Source: JAEUOS01 sp965279115 (GTDB lineage: Bacteria; Pseudomonadota; Gammaproteobacteria; Burkholderiales; JAEUOS01). From it: 64,000 bases of DNA. This document shows, in pieces, positions 57,364-64,000 of the stretch (positions within the stretch are counted from its first letter, which is position 1; each line of letters begins with the position of its first letter). The position numbers were made by a program, and so were the translations under genes. Below the pieces are notes generated by a model. The model did no database searches, had not been told where the DNA came from, and was given only the letters and a program-made list of their open reading frames with translations. The DNA is taken from positions 3,968,001-4,032,000 of the forward strand of contig OZ257137.1 in NCBI GenBank assembly GCA_965279115.1, given 5' to 3'.

Positions 57364-60300
57364 GTGAAACCATCGACCTTCAGATTGTTGTTCACGCGCC
57401 TTTTGGCGCTTTGCTGCCTGATGGCGGGAGGCGCCCTGCATGCGCAGGTGGGCCCGTCCATGGGCAAGCCGATGATCGCCCTCGAAGCGCCGCCCCCGCG
57501 CATGGTGGTGCGCGACGCGCAGGTTCCGCTCCGCCTCGAATCAGTAGCCATCACCACCAGCGTGGCTGGCCGCCTGGCGCAAACGTCGGTCGAACTGACC
57601 TTCTTCAACCCCAACGCGCGGGTGCTGGAAGGCGAATTGCAGTTTCCGCTCGCGGAGGGCCAGTCCATCACCGGCATGGCGATGGATTTCAACGGCGTCA
57701 TGCGCGAGGCGGTGCCGGTGGAGAAGGCGCGCGGACAGGCGGTGTTCGAGGACATCACGCGGGCGCGGGTGGACCCGGCGCTGGCCGAGAAGACCGTCGG
57801 CAACAACTTCAAGCTGCGTGTCTATCCGATCCCGGCCGGTGGGCGCAAGACGGTGGTGCTGCGTTACGAAGAGTCGCTGGCCCAGCGCGGCAATGAATGG
57901 ATCTACCGCCTGCCGCTCGGCTATGGCGAGCGGGTGGCGAGGTTTGCCTGGAGCGGCAATCTGGCCACGGCGCGTGCGCCGCGGGTATTGCGCAGCACGG
58001 CGGGCGATCCGGTGTTCGTGCGAGCTCCATCCGGCTATGACCTGCGCCTTGCCGGCGAGGATGTTCGCCTCGCAGGCGCTGTGGAAATCGCCCTCGCGGC
58101 GCAAGGCGCGCCGCTGGCCGTGACGCAGGATTTCGATGGCGCCACCTGGTTCTACGCCGAGCCTGCGGCGCTCGGCGCACTGGTGCCGCGCCGTGCCCCG
58201 GCACGCGTTGCCATCGCCTGGGACGCATCGGGCTCCGGTGCGCAGCGCGACCACGCGCGCGAATTCGCATTGCTGGGCGCCTATTTCGCGCGCTTCACCG
58301 AGGTGGACGTGGCGCTCACCCTGTTTCGCGATCGCGCCGAACCGGTGCAAGCCCTGCGCGTCGCGCGCGGCGACTGGTCCGCCCTGCGCCGGGTTCTTGA
58401 AGGCGCGGTCTACGATGGGGCGACCAATCTTTCGGTGGTGGGTGCCATCGAAGGCGCCGACGAAATGCTGCTGTTCTCGGATGGCATTGCCAACTATGGC
58501 GAGAACGCGCTGCCGCGACCCGGCATGCCGACCTATGCCATCGGTGCGGCGCAATCGGCGGATGTCGCGATGTTGCGCGCATTGGCGGAGCGCTCCGGTG
58601 GATGCCTTGTCGATGCGATGACTCAAACTGTTGAGGCGGCCGCGCGTCAGCTCACGCATGCCGCGCCACGCGCAGCGGTGGAAAGCGGCGAGGGTGTCGC
58701 GGATGTGCTGCTCGCCTCGCCATTTGCCGAAGGCGGACGTCTGATGCTCGCCGGCCGCCTGACCGAAGCACAGGGGCGCGTGACCCTGCGCATCGAGGAT
58801 GGCGCCGGCCGCGTTACGCGTTTGGTGGTGCCGGTGAAGCGCGGGGCATCCCCGGGTACCCTGGCCGCGCAGCGCTGGGGGCGCATGAAGGCCGCGATAC
58901 TCGAAACCGAATACGAACTCAACCGCGCGGAAGTCGAGCGCATCGGCAAGCGCTTCCGTCTGATCACCCGCGCCACCTCGCTCATCATCCTGGATACGGC
59001 GGCTGACTACGCGCGCAACGACATCGAGCCGCCGGCGGACCTGCGTGCCGAGTTCGAGCGCCTGCGCGCGGCCGGTGTGGCGGCGCGCGAGGCCGACCAG
59101 CGTGCCCACCTGGAACGCGTGGCGGCGCAGTTTCGCGCCAAGGAGGCATGGTGGCAGCGCGACTTTCCCAAGGGACCGAAGCCGGCGCCGGTGTCCGAGG
59201 CGCGCGACGCCGCGGTCGGGTCGGTCACCGATGCGCGTCGGCGTGCGGAAGCGCCGTCGCCGGCCCCCGCGGCGGCGCCTCCCGCGGCTGCCATGGCGGC
59301 GCCGGAGATGGCACTGCAGCGCAGGTCGCGCGCCGACAACAGCGCGGCCAAGGCTGCCGGCGCGGGCACCGCGGCGGGCAACGACGCCATCGCGATCCGC
59401 CTGCAGCCGTGGGCACCCGATTCCCCCTACGCGCGCCGCCTGCGTGACGCCGAGGCGAAGGACCTGTATCGCATCTACCTCGACGAACGTGAAAGCCACC
59501 GCACCAGCACCGCCTTCTTCCTCGACGTGGCCGACCTGCTGTTCGCCAAGGGACAGCGCTTGCTCGCCATGCGCGTGCTTTCCAACCTTGCAGAGATGAA
59601 CCTCGAGAACCGCCACATCCTGCGCGTGCTCGGCTATCGCCTGCTACAGGCCGGCGATGCCAGCGCGGCCCTGCCGGTGTTCCGCCGTGTGCGCGACCTC
59701 AGCCCGAACGAGCCTCAATCGCATCGCGACCTGGGCCTGGCCCATGCCGCCGCCGGGCAGGCTCAGAAGGCGGTGGATGCGCTCTACGAGGTGGTGAGCC
59801 GGCCGTGGCACGGACGTTTTCCGGAAGTCGAGCTCATCGCCCTGGCGGAACTCAATGCCATCGTCGCCACGGCTTCCAGCCGCCCGGACACAAGCCGTGT
59901 GGATCCGCGGCTGTTGAAGAACCTGCCGCTGGACCTGCGCGCGGTGCTGACGTGGGATGCGGACAATACCGACATCGACCTGTGGGTGACGGACCCGAAC
60001 GGCGAGAAGGCCTTCTACGGCAACCGCCTCACCTGGCAGGGCGCACGCATGTCGGCCGACTTCACCGGCGGCTACGGGCCCGAGGAGTTCTCACTCAAGG
60101 TGGCCAAGCCCGGCAAGTACAAGGTGGAAGCCCAGTTCTACGGCCAGCGCCAGCAGATCGTCACCGGCGCCACCACGCTGCAGGTACGGCTGACTTCGAA
60201 GTTCGGCACCGCGGCCGCGAAGGAGCAACTGGTCACGTTGCGTCTGAAGGGCGGGCGCGACGTGGTCCTGGTGGGTGAGTTCGAGGTGGGGGCCGATTGA
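57364..60300 (+). CDS. Exported VIT/VWA-domain protein with C-terminal DUF2135-like domain
   Basis: 978-aa secreted or periplasmic protein. The GTG at 57364 is chosen for AAGGAG 5 bases upstream; a GTG at 57316 is weaker. Signal peptide about residues 1-30 (LLFTRLLALCCLMAGGALHA). VIT domain about 45-165 (SVELTFFNPNARVLEGELQF, GQAVFEDITRARVDPALAE). VWA-like domain about 275-440, with DASGSG as metal-site motif. Ala/Pro-rich linker about 600-680. A TPR-like helical region about 690-840. The C-terminal 120 residues (AVLTWDADNTDIDLWVTDPN, PGKYKVEAQFYGQRQQI) resemble DUF2135/YfaP. Inter-alpha-trypsin-inhibitor-like architecture; function unknown, perhaps adhesive or scaffolding. Confidence 0.85.
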   Translation: MKPSTFRLLFTRLLALCCLMAGGALHAQVGPSMGKPMIALEAPPPRMVVRDAQVPLRLESVAITTSVAGRLAQTSVELTFFNPNARVLEGELQFPLAEGQSITGMAMDFNGVMREAVPVEKARGQAVFEDITRARVDPALAEKTVGNNFKLRVYPIPAGGRKTVVLRYEESLAQRGNEWIYRLPLGYGERVARFAWSGNLATARAPRVLRSTAGDPVFVRAPSGYDLRLAGEDVRLAGAVEIALAAQGAPLAVTQDFDGATWFYAEPAALGALVPRRAPARVAIAWDASGSGAQRDHAREFALLGAYFARFTEVDVALTLFRDRAEPVQALRVARGDWSALRRVLEGAVYDGATNLSVVGAIEGADEMLLFSDGIANYGENALPRPGMPTYAIGAAQSADVAMLRALAERSGGCLVDAMTQTVEAAARQLTHAAPRAAVESGEGVADVLLASPFAEGGRLMLAGRLTEAQGRVTLRIEDGAGRVTRLVVPVKRGASPGTLAAQRWGRMKAAILETEYELNRAEVERIGKRFRLITRATSLIILDTAADYARNDIEPPADLRAEFERLRAAGVAAREADQRAHLERVAAQFRAKEAWWQRDFPKGPKPAPVSEARDAAVGSVTDARRRAEAPSPAPAAAPPAAAMAAPEMALQRRSRADNSAAKAAGAGTAAGNDAIAIRLQPWAPDSPYARRLRDAEAKDLYRIYLDERESHRTSTAFFLDVADLLFAKGQRLLAMRVLSNLAEMNLENRHILRVLGYRLLQAGDASAALPVFRRVRDLSPNEPQSHRDLGLAHAAAGQAQKAVDALYEVVSRPWHGRFPEVELIALAELNAIVATASSRPDTSRVDPRLLKNLPLDLRAVLTWDADNTDIDLWVTDPNGEKAFYGNRLTWQGARMSADFTGGYGPEEFSLKVAKPGKYKVEAQFYGQRQQIVTGATTLQVRLTSKFGTAAAKEQLVTLRLKGGRDVVLVGEFEVGAD

Positions 60301-60324
60301 TGCCACGTGAAACCGCTTGCAAGA

Positions 60325-60355
60325 GCGCGGTCCGGCATGCGCTGACGGACCGCGC
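60325..60355. terminator. Perfect hairpin between convergent genes
   Basis: 10-bp perfect stem GCGCGGTCCG/CGGACCGCGC with an 11-base loop, between the end of the VWA gene (60300) and the end of the carboxymuconolactone-decarboxylase-like gene (60367). No T-tract follows on either strand, as at 54660-54684. Confidence 0.5.
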
Positions 60356-60366
60356 GCGGCGAAGTG

Positions 60367-60912
60367 CTAGTCGTGCGCCTTCAGCACGCCGGTTTCATGC
60401 GGCATCTGCACCGCTTCGAGAAAACGTGACACCAGGTTGTAGCCGCCGATGGTGGCGGTAAGCTCGACTGTTTCACGCTCGTCGAAGTGTTCGCGTACGG
60501 CGGCGAAAATCGCGTCGGGCACATGGATCTGCTGGGTCATGGAATCGGTGTAACCCAGCACCGCACGCATCTTCGGCGTGTAGATGTCGGTTACCGACCA
60601 GGCCGGCAGCGCGTCGATCTGCGCCTGGGTCATGCCTTCCTTGAGGGCGAAGGGCTGGTGCGCCTTGTACTCGTAGTCGGCACCATTGATCACCGCCACC
60701 CGCATGATGGCCAGTTCGCGCGACAGGCCGTCGAGCTTGGCCTTCTGGCGGATCTCGGTGAACAGATGCAGCCAGCCCTCGCAGATGCCGGGGCTGTGGG
60801 CCAGGGTGCGGTACAGGTTCAGGAAACGTCCGCCGCGCTCGGCCTTGATCTTGTTGATCAGCGGCGTCAGGGCCGGGTCCTTGCCTTCTTCTACGAGGGA
60901 AATGCGTGACAT
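60367..60912 (-). CDS. Carboxymuconolactone decarboxylase (AhpD-like) family protein
   Basis: 181-aa protein of the CMD/AhpD superfamily. The conserved helix pattern is AIMRVAVINGADYEYKAHQP, with the usual E-W-x-x-H replaced by E-Y-K-A-H; no CxxC redox pair is present, so it is not an AhpD peroxidase partner. It is longer than PcaC (about 130 aa). ATG 60912 is chosen because homologous character starts with SRISLVEEG. It lies 67 bp downstream of pcaG on the same strand and may be in its transcript, fitting a role after ring cleavage, but a true PcaC function is unproven. Confidence 0.8.
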   Translation of the reverse strand: MSRISLVEEGKDPALTPLINKIKAERGGRFLNLYRTLAHSPGICEGWLHLFTEIRQKAKLDGLSRELAIMRVAVINGADYEYKAHQPFALKEGMTQAQIDALPAWSVTDIYTPKMRAVLGYTDSMTQQIHVPDAIFAAVREHFDERETVELTATIGGYNLVSRFLEAVQMPHETGVLKAHD

Positions 60913-60979
60913 CGTCAGTCCGTGGTATGGGTTTGTGGGAGGCGCGATTTTCGCACGCCCGCACCACACCCCGGCGGGC

Positions 60980-61597
60980 TCAATCGATGAAGAAAGGCGT
61001 CTCGTCCTCGCCCTGCAACACCAGGTCGACGCGGTATGCCTTCGCGCCGGGAGGCGCCTTGTCCGAGGCGGCCGGCACGAGTATCAGCCGCGAGCGCGCG
61101 GCCGCGTCGGTGACGGCGGCGAACACCGGATCGCCGGCGTTCGCGGCTTGGTCGGGGAAGAACAATGTCGTCGTCAGGCGCCGCATCAGCCCGGACCCGG
61201 TGACGGAAATATTGATATGCGGCGCCCGCAGGGCCTTGGCCACCGGGTCGTCGAAGCCGCCGGGCATGACCGTCAGGAAGTCGAAGTAGCCGTCGTCCTC
61301 GCTGGCGCGCCGGCCCCAGCCGATGAAGTGCGGGTCCGCCTCGGCCGCGCGCGGGTCGTTCGGGTGCGCGAAACGCCCGCCCGCGTCGGCCTGCCAGATT
61401 TCCAGGATCGCGTTCCAGCGCGGCACGCGTTTGGCTTCATAGATGTGGCCGAAGATGAAGACGCGCTGGCCGGACGCGGCGGGCGCGCCGGGCTCAACGA
61501 TCGTCAGGTCGTTGTCGCCGGGGCGAAAGAAATGCGGCGGGAAAAACGGGCCGACGGTACCGCTGGCAGTAGGGGGCAGGATGGCCATGATGCTCAC
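60980..61597 (-). CDS. pcaG: Protocatechuate 3,4-dioxygenase alpha subunit (PcaG-like)
   Basis: 205-aa alpha subunit of an intradiol dioxygenase cleaving protocatechuate (or a close relative) to 3-carboxy-cis,cis-muconate. Features: SGTVGPFFPPHFFRPGDNDL at the start, VPRWNAILEIWQADAGGRFA, FIGWGRRASEDDGYFDFLTV and RAPHINISVTGSGLMRRLTT. Alpha subunits lack the full iron-ligand set, as seen here. The start overlaps the beta-subunit stop by 4 bases, so the two subunits are made together. Confidence 0.92.
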   Translation of the reverse strand: MSIMAILPPTASGTVGPFFPPHFFRPGDNDLTIVEPGAPAASGQRVFIFGHIYEAKRVPRWNAILEIWQADAGGRFAHPNDPRAAEADPHFIGWGRRASEDDGYFDFLTVMPGGFDDPVAKALRAPHINISVTGSGLMRRLTTTLFFPDQAANAGDPVFAAVTDAAARSRLILVPAASDKAPPGAKAYRVDLVLQGEDETPFFID

Positions 61598-62316
61598 ATT
61601 CCAAACGGGGTTTGACGATGGCCGCGCACGACGATCTCGTGCTCGAAGCCGATCACGTTGAGGATCGGCATTTCGCCCATCGGCACCTGGCGCGCGATCA
61701 TGCGCTCACGGGCCCGGGCGTCGGGCACCGATTGCAGGATCAGGTCGACATCGTTCAACGGATCGGCGGGAAAGAACATCTGCGTCACCAGGCGGCTCAT
61801 GAAGCCGTCGCCGAAAATCGACATGTGGATGTGCGGCGGGCGCCACCAGCGTGTCGGGTGGTTGGGGTAGGGGTAGGCGCCCGGCTTGACGGTGAGGAAT
61901 TCGTAGCGGCCGTTGTCATCGGTGGCGACGCGCCCCGAGCCGATGAAGTTGGGGTCGATGGGATTGGGGTTCTGCGCATCCATCGGGTGGATGTAGCGTC
62001 CCGACGCATTGCAATGCCACAGTTCGATGATGGCGCCTCTCACAGGCCGGCCGTCGCCATCGCGAAGGTGCCCGCCCACCTGTATCAGCTGCCCCATGGC
62101 ACGCGGACGGTCGGGGTAGGGGTGGGCGAGGTTGTTGTTGCCTGGTTTGAGCTTCTTCGCCAGGCGCGTCGGCCCGGTGATTTCCGTCAGGGTGACCGGG
62201 CGCCGGAACAACTGGTTCTTCGGCACCCGCACGAATGTCTCGGCGTAGTGCTCGATCGTCATCGCCGGTTGCGTGGCGTCGTCGTATGGCTCGTAGGTAT
62301 CCGGAAGGTTCGACAT
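61594..62316 (-). CDS. pcaH: Protocatechuate 3,4-dioxygenase beta subunit (PcaH-like)
   Basis: 240-aa catalytic subunit carrying non-haem Fe(III). Iron-ligand candidates are Tyr in NASGRYIHPMD, Tyr in the AYPYPNHPTRWW stretch and the two His of RPPHIHMSIFG. Also typical: NNNLAHPYPDRPRAMGQLIQ, GAIIELWHCNASGR and FIGSGRVATDDNGRYEFLTV. ATG 62316 begins the homologous part; the frame upstream runs through the operator region. Divergent MarR gene and tandem palindromes upstream suggest repression relieved by an aromatic ligand. Confidence 0.93.
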   Translation of the reverse strand: MSNLPDTYEPYDDATQPAMTIEHYAETFVRVPKNQLFRRPVTLTEITGPTRLAKKLKPGNNNLAHPYPDRPRAMGQLIQVGGHLRDGDGRPVRGAIIELWHCNASGRYIHPMDAQNPNPIDPNFIGSGRVATDDNGRYEFLTVKPGAYPYPNHPTRWWRPPHIHMSIFGDGFMSRLVTQMFFPADPLNDVDLILQSVPDARARERMIARQVPMGEMPILNVIGFEHEIVVRGHRQTPFGM

Positions 62317-62371
62317 GTTGGGCGGTCCCTGCCGCATGAGCGGGCGGTGGAAATTCCTGACCAGGCAGTAT

Positions 62372-62410
62372 GGTTGACAATGTAAACCTTTTTGGTTGAT
62401 AATGTCAACC
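62372..62410. promoter_or_regulatory. Tandem MarR operators and divergent promoters
   Basis: Two 17-bp palindromic elements, GGTTGACAATGTAAACC (62372-62388) and GGTTGATAATGTCAACC (62394-62410), share 15 of 17 bases and are 22 bp apart. On the plus strand TTGACA (62374-62379), an 18-base spacer and GATAAT (62398-62403) make a promoter for the MarR gene. On the minus strand TTGACA (62408-62403) with TTACAT (62385-62380) at 17 bases could serve pcaHG. Repressor binding would cover both promoters. Confidence 0.75.
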
Positions 62411-62413
62411 ATC

Positions 62414-62995
62414 ATGCATCCCGGCCGAGACTTCGATTCCACCGCCCCCGAGGGCGGCGGCGGCACCCGTCCGGCGTCGCGCGGTTCGCAGCCGGCGCGC
62501 GCCGAGATCCGTGATCTGATTTCCTTTCGCATCCATGCGGTGGCCAACCTGCTGTCGCGCGGCGCTGCCCTGGCCTACCGCCGCGAATTCGACGTCAGCC
62601 TGATGGAATGGCGCACCCTGGCCTTGCTGGGTGCGCACCAGCCCCTGTCCCTGAACGAACTGTCGCGCCATGCCGGTCTGGACAAAAGCCAGATGAGCCG
62701 CGTGGTGGCCGGTCTGTCGAAGCGCGCGCTGGTCCTGCGCGGGCCGGACAGCGCGGACGGCCGCGGCGTACGCCTGACGCTGAGCCGCACCGGTGCGAAA
62801 CTCTATGAAGGCCTGATAGCATCGGCCAACCGCCGCAATGACGCCTTCGCCGCAGAGCTTTCCGTTGATGAACGTCGCCAACTTGACGACATGCTGGGGC
62901 GCCTGGCCGCCAAGGCGCGCGAATTGATCCATGCCGAACGCGAGGCTCCGGCTTCGCGTCCGCGCAACCACAACCCTCGCAAGGAGACGAAATGA
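62414..62995 (+). CDS. MarR-family transcriptional regulator
   Basis: 193-aa regulator from ATG 62414. The ATG at 62402 and TTG at 62396 lie inside the predicted -10 region and would be untranscribed, so 62414 is preferred, giving a nearly leaderless mRNA. The DNA-binding core is from about residue 35: HAVANLLSRGAALAYRREF, LSLNELSRHAGLDKSQMSRV (recognition helix), LSKRALVLRGPDSADGRGVR (wing). The C-terminus is basic. It overlaps the aldolase gene by 4 bases and is divergent from pcaHG; tandem palindromes lie between. Likely represses both directions. Confidence 0.92.
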   Translation: MHPGRDFDSTAPEGGGGTRPASRGSQPARAEIRDLISFRIHAVANLLSRGAALAYRREFDVSLMEWRTLALLGAHQPLSLNELSRHAGLDKSQMSRVVAGLSKRALVLRGPDSADGRGVRLTLSRTGAKLYEGLIASANRRNDAFAAELSVDERRQLDDMLGRLAAKARELIHAEREAPASRPRNHNPRKETK

Positions 62996-63777
62996 GTGCC
63001 CAGTTGAAGGAAGTGTTGAACAAGTCCAAGACGCTGGAAGGCCGGGTGCCCGACGGTGAATGGCAGGCGCGCATCAACCTTGCCGCCTGCTACCGCCTGT
63101 GCGCGCAGTTCCGCATGACCGACCTGATCTACACCCACATCTCGGCGCGCGTGCCGGGTCCGGAGCACCATTTCCTCATCAACCCCTACGGCCTGTTGTT
63201 CGACGAGATCACTGCTTCCAGCCTGGTGAAGGTGGATATCGACGGCAACATCATTTCCGACCCGGCCGACCAGGGATTCAATCCGGCCGGCTTCGTGATC
63301 CACAGCGCCATCCACAAGGTGCGCGAGGACGCCAGGTGCGTCATCCACACCCACAGCGGCGCCGGGGTGGCGGTGTCGGCGCAAAAGCACGGCCTCATCA
63401 ACATCAGCCAACATTCGATGCGTTTCCACAACCGCATCGCTTACCACGACTACGAGGGTGTGGCGCTCGATCTTGACGAGCAGCAACGCCTGCAGGCGCA
63501 CATCGGCGACAAGAACGTGCTGATCCTGCGCAACCATGGCCTGCTGGTGTGCGGCGAGACGGTGGCGGATGCGTTCGACCGCATGTATTACCTCGAGCGC
63601 GCCTGCCAGGCACAGATCGGTGCGCTTTCCGGCGGCGCCGAAGTGCTGATCGCCACCGACGAAGTCGCCGAGAAGGTTGCGCAACAGTTCGAGCGCCCCG
63701 AGCGTGCCGCGAAGACCAAGCACTGGGACGCCTGCCTGCGTCTGCTCGATCGCACCGACCCTTCCTACAAGCACTGA
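62992..63777 (+). CDS. Class II aldolase/adducin-family protein
   Basis: 261-aa protein of the class II aldolase/adducin family (fuculose-phosphate aldolase-like, also decarboxylases in aromatic pathways). Zinc ligands: the His pair in CVIHTHSGAGVA, and His in LILRNHGLLVCGET. Other features: INLAACYRLCAQFRMTDLIY, HISARVPGPEHHFLINPYGL and GFNPAGFVIHSAIHKV. The start overlaps the MarR stop by 4 bases. Some relatives decarboxylate intermediates such as 3-hydroxyaromatic or gallate-pathway acids; here it could act on a product of the nearby intradiol pathway, but this is inference. Confidence 0.9.
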   Translation: MSAQLKEVLNKSKTLEGRVPDGEWQARINLAACYRLCAQFRMTDLIYTHISARVPGPEHHFLINPYGLLFDEITASSLVKVDIDGNIISDPADQGFNPAGFVIHSAIHKVREDARCVIHTHSGAGVAVSAQKHGLINISQHSMRFHNRIAYHDYEGVALDLDEQQRLQAHIGDKNVLILRNHGLLVCGETVADAFDRMYYLERACQAQIGALSGGAEVLIATDEVAEKVAQQFERPERAAKTKHWDACLRLLDRTDPSYKH

Positions 63778-63835
63778 GAACTGCCACGGCGGCACGCGCC
63801 CCGCGCGGCCGGCGTGGATGTGAACGGAACACCCG

Positions 63836-64000
63836 ATGAGGATCTGCATTTTCGGCGCCGGCGCCATTGGCGGCACCATGGGTGCCCGGCTTGCGCAGGC
63901 CGGGCATGAAGTGAGCCTGGTGGCGCGCGGCGCGCACCTGGCCGCGTTGCGGGCCAACGGGCTTGCCCTGCTGCACGGGGACGAGCGCGTCAGCCTGCGC
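63836..64000 (+). CDS. 2-dehydropantoate 2-reductase-like protein, 5' part
   Basis: Partial gene running off the window; 55 codons are visible. The start MRICIFGAGAIGGTMGARLA carries the NADPH Rossmann motif GxGxxG typical of ketopantoate reductases (PanE/ApbA), followed by AGHEVSLVARGAHLAALRAN. It begins 58 bp after the aldolase gene and is probably in the same operon. In catabolic operons such paralogues often reduce other 2-oxo acids instead of serving pantothenate synthesis. The remaining sequence is needed to confirm. Confidence 0.82.
   Translation, partial: MRICIFGAGAIGGTMGARLAQAGHEVSLVARGAHLAALRANGLALLHGDERVSLR

Noticed and set aside
57541..59616. 691-codon minus-strand frame opposite the VIT/VWA gene
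   Set aside because: Composition typical of antisense GC-rich frames; the plus-strand gene has signal peptide, start site and domains.
62396..62413. Earlier starts (TTG 62396, ATG 62402) for the MarR gene
   Set aside because: They lie within the predicted -10 region and the second operator, so would probably not be transcribed.
1..64000. CRISPR arrays, tRNA or rRNA genes, insertion sequences, prophage
   Set aside because: No spaced direct repeats, RNA-gene-like sequence, transposase or phage structural genes were seen on either strand.

Overview
The window is GC-rich (roughly two thirds G+C) bacterial DNA, packed with genes on both strands. It looks like a chromosome segment of a Burkholderiales-type betaproteobacterium. 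The reasons are three orphan Bug/TctC-type periplasmic receptors, a run of aromatic and N-heterocycle catabolic operons each beside a LysR or MarR regulator, and ordinary core genes between them (miaA, mutL, dedA, argD, kup, amiC, tsaE, queG). I saw no rRNA, tRNA, CRISPR array, insertion sequence or prophage.

Layout. 1-5450: a Bug receptor and small uncharacterised proteins, including a SUKH-like protein coupled to an exported protein with an internal repeat, and a lone Excalibur-domain protein. 5451-12233: two amidase-signature hydrolases, a Baeyer-Villiger monooxygenase, a metal-dependent amidohydrolase and an RraA-fold protein. 12244-20958: a nine-gene minus-strand operon read away from a divergent LysR gene (21113-22006). 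It carries an ABC importer with two paralogous receptors, a ring-opening amidohydrolase of the cyanuric acid hydrolase/barbiturase family, a dihydroorotase/allantoinase-type cyclic amidohydrolase, an M20 homologue, an SDR and a GlcG/HbpS protein. 22054-30153: an inositol-phosphatase family enzyme, orphan receptors, an enoyl-CoA hydratase, an alpha/beta hydrolase, then miaA, mutL and dedA. 30224-38207: argD with a candidate arginine attenuator, a Bug receptor, a HAD protein, a CbbQ/CbbO (NorQ/NorD)-like pair and kup. 38360-43954: a LysR gene, an NAD(P)-binding protein, an extradiol dioxygenase-fold protein, amiC, tsaE and queG. 44090-54641: a MarR gene followed by PreA-like, HyuA, HyuB and a three-subunit molybdenum hydroxylase whose iron-sulfur subunit is fused to CoxG. 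54695-60300: a catalase-like protein without its distal His, two VOC proteins, a hemerythrin and a large VIT/VWA protein. 60367-64000: protocatechuate 3,4-dioxygenase genes divergent from a MarR-aldolase-ketopantoate reductase set.

How they work together (inference). Two clusters look built to take apart N-heterocycles. The 12-21 kb operon would import a cyclic ureide or imide and open it hydrolytically. The 44-54 kb operon has the parts for ring hydroxylation (molybdenum hydroxylase), ring reduction (PreA-like) and ATP-driven lactam opening (HyuAB). The end of the window is a conventional intradiol aromatic-cleavage locus with tandem MarR operators.

The most specific new signal is regulatory. 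argD is preceded by a good promoter, an apparently leaderless 21-codon ORF with seven Arg codons, a short hairpin and a strong intrinsic terminator. That is the layout of ribosome-mediated attenuation by arginine.
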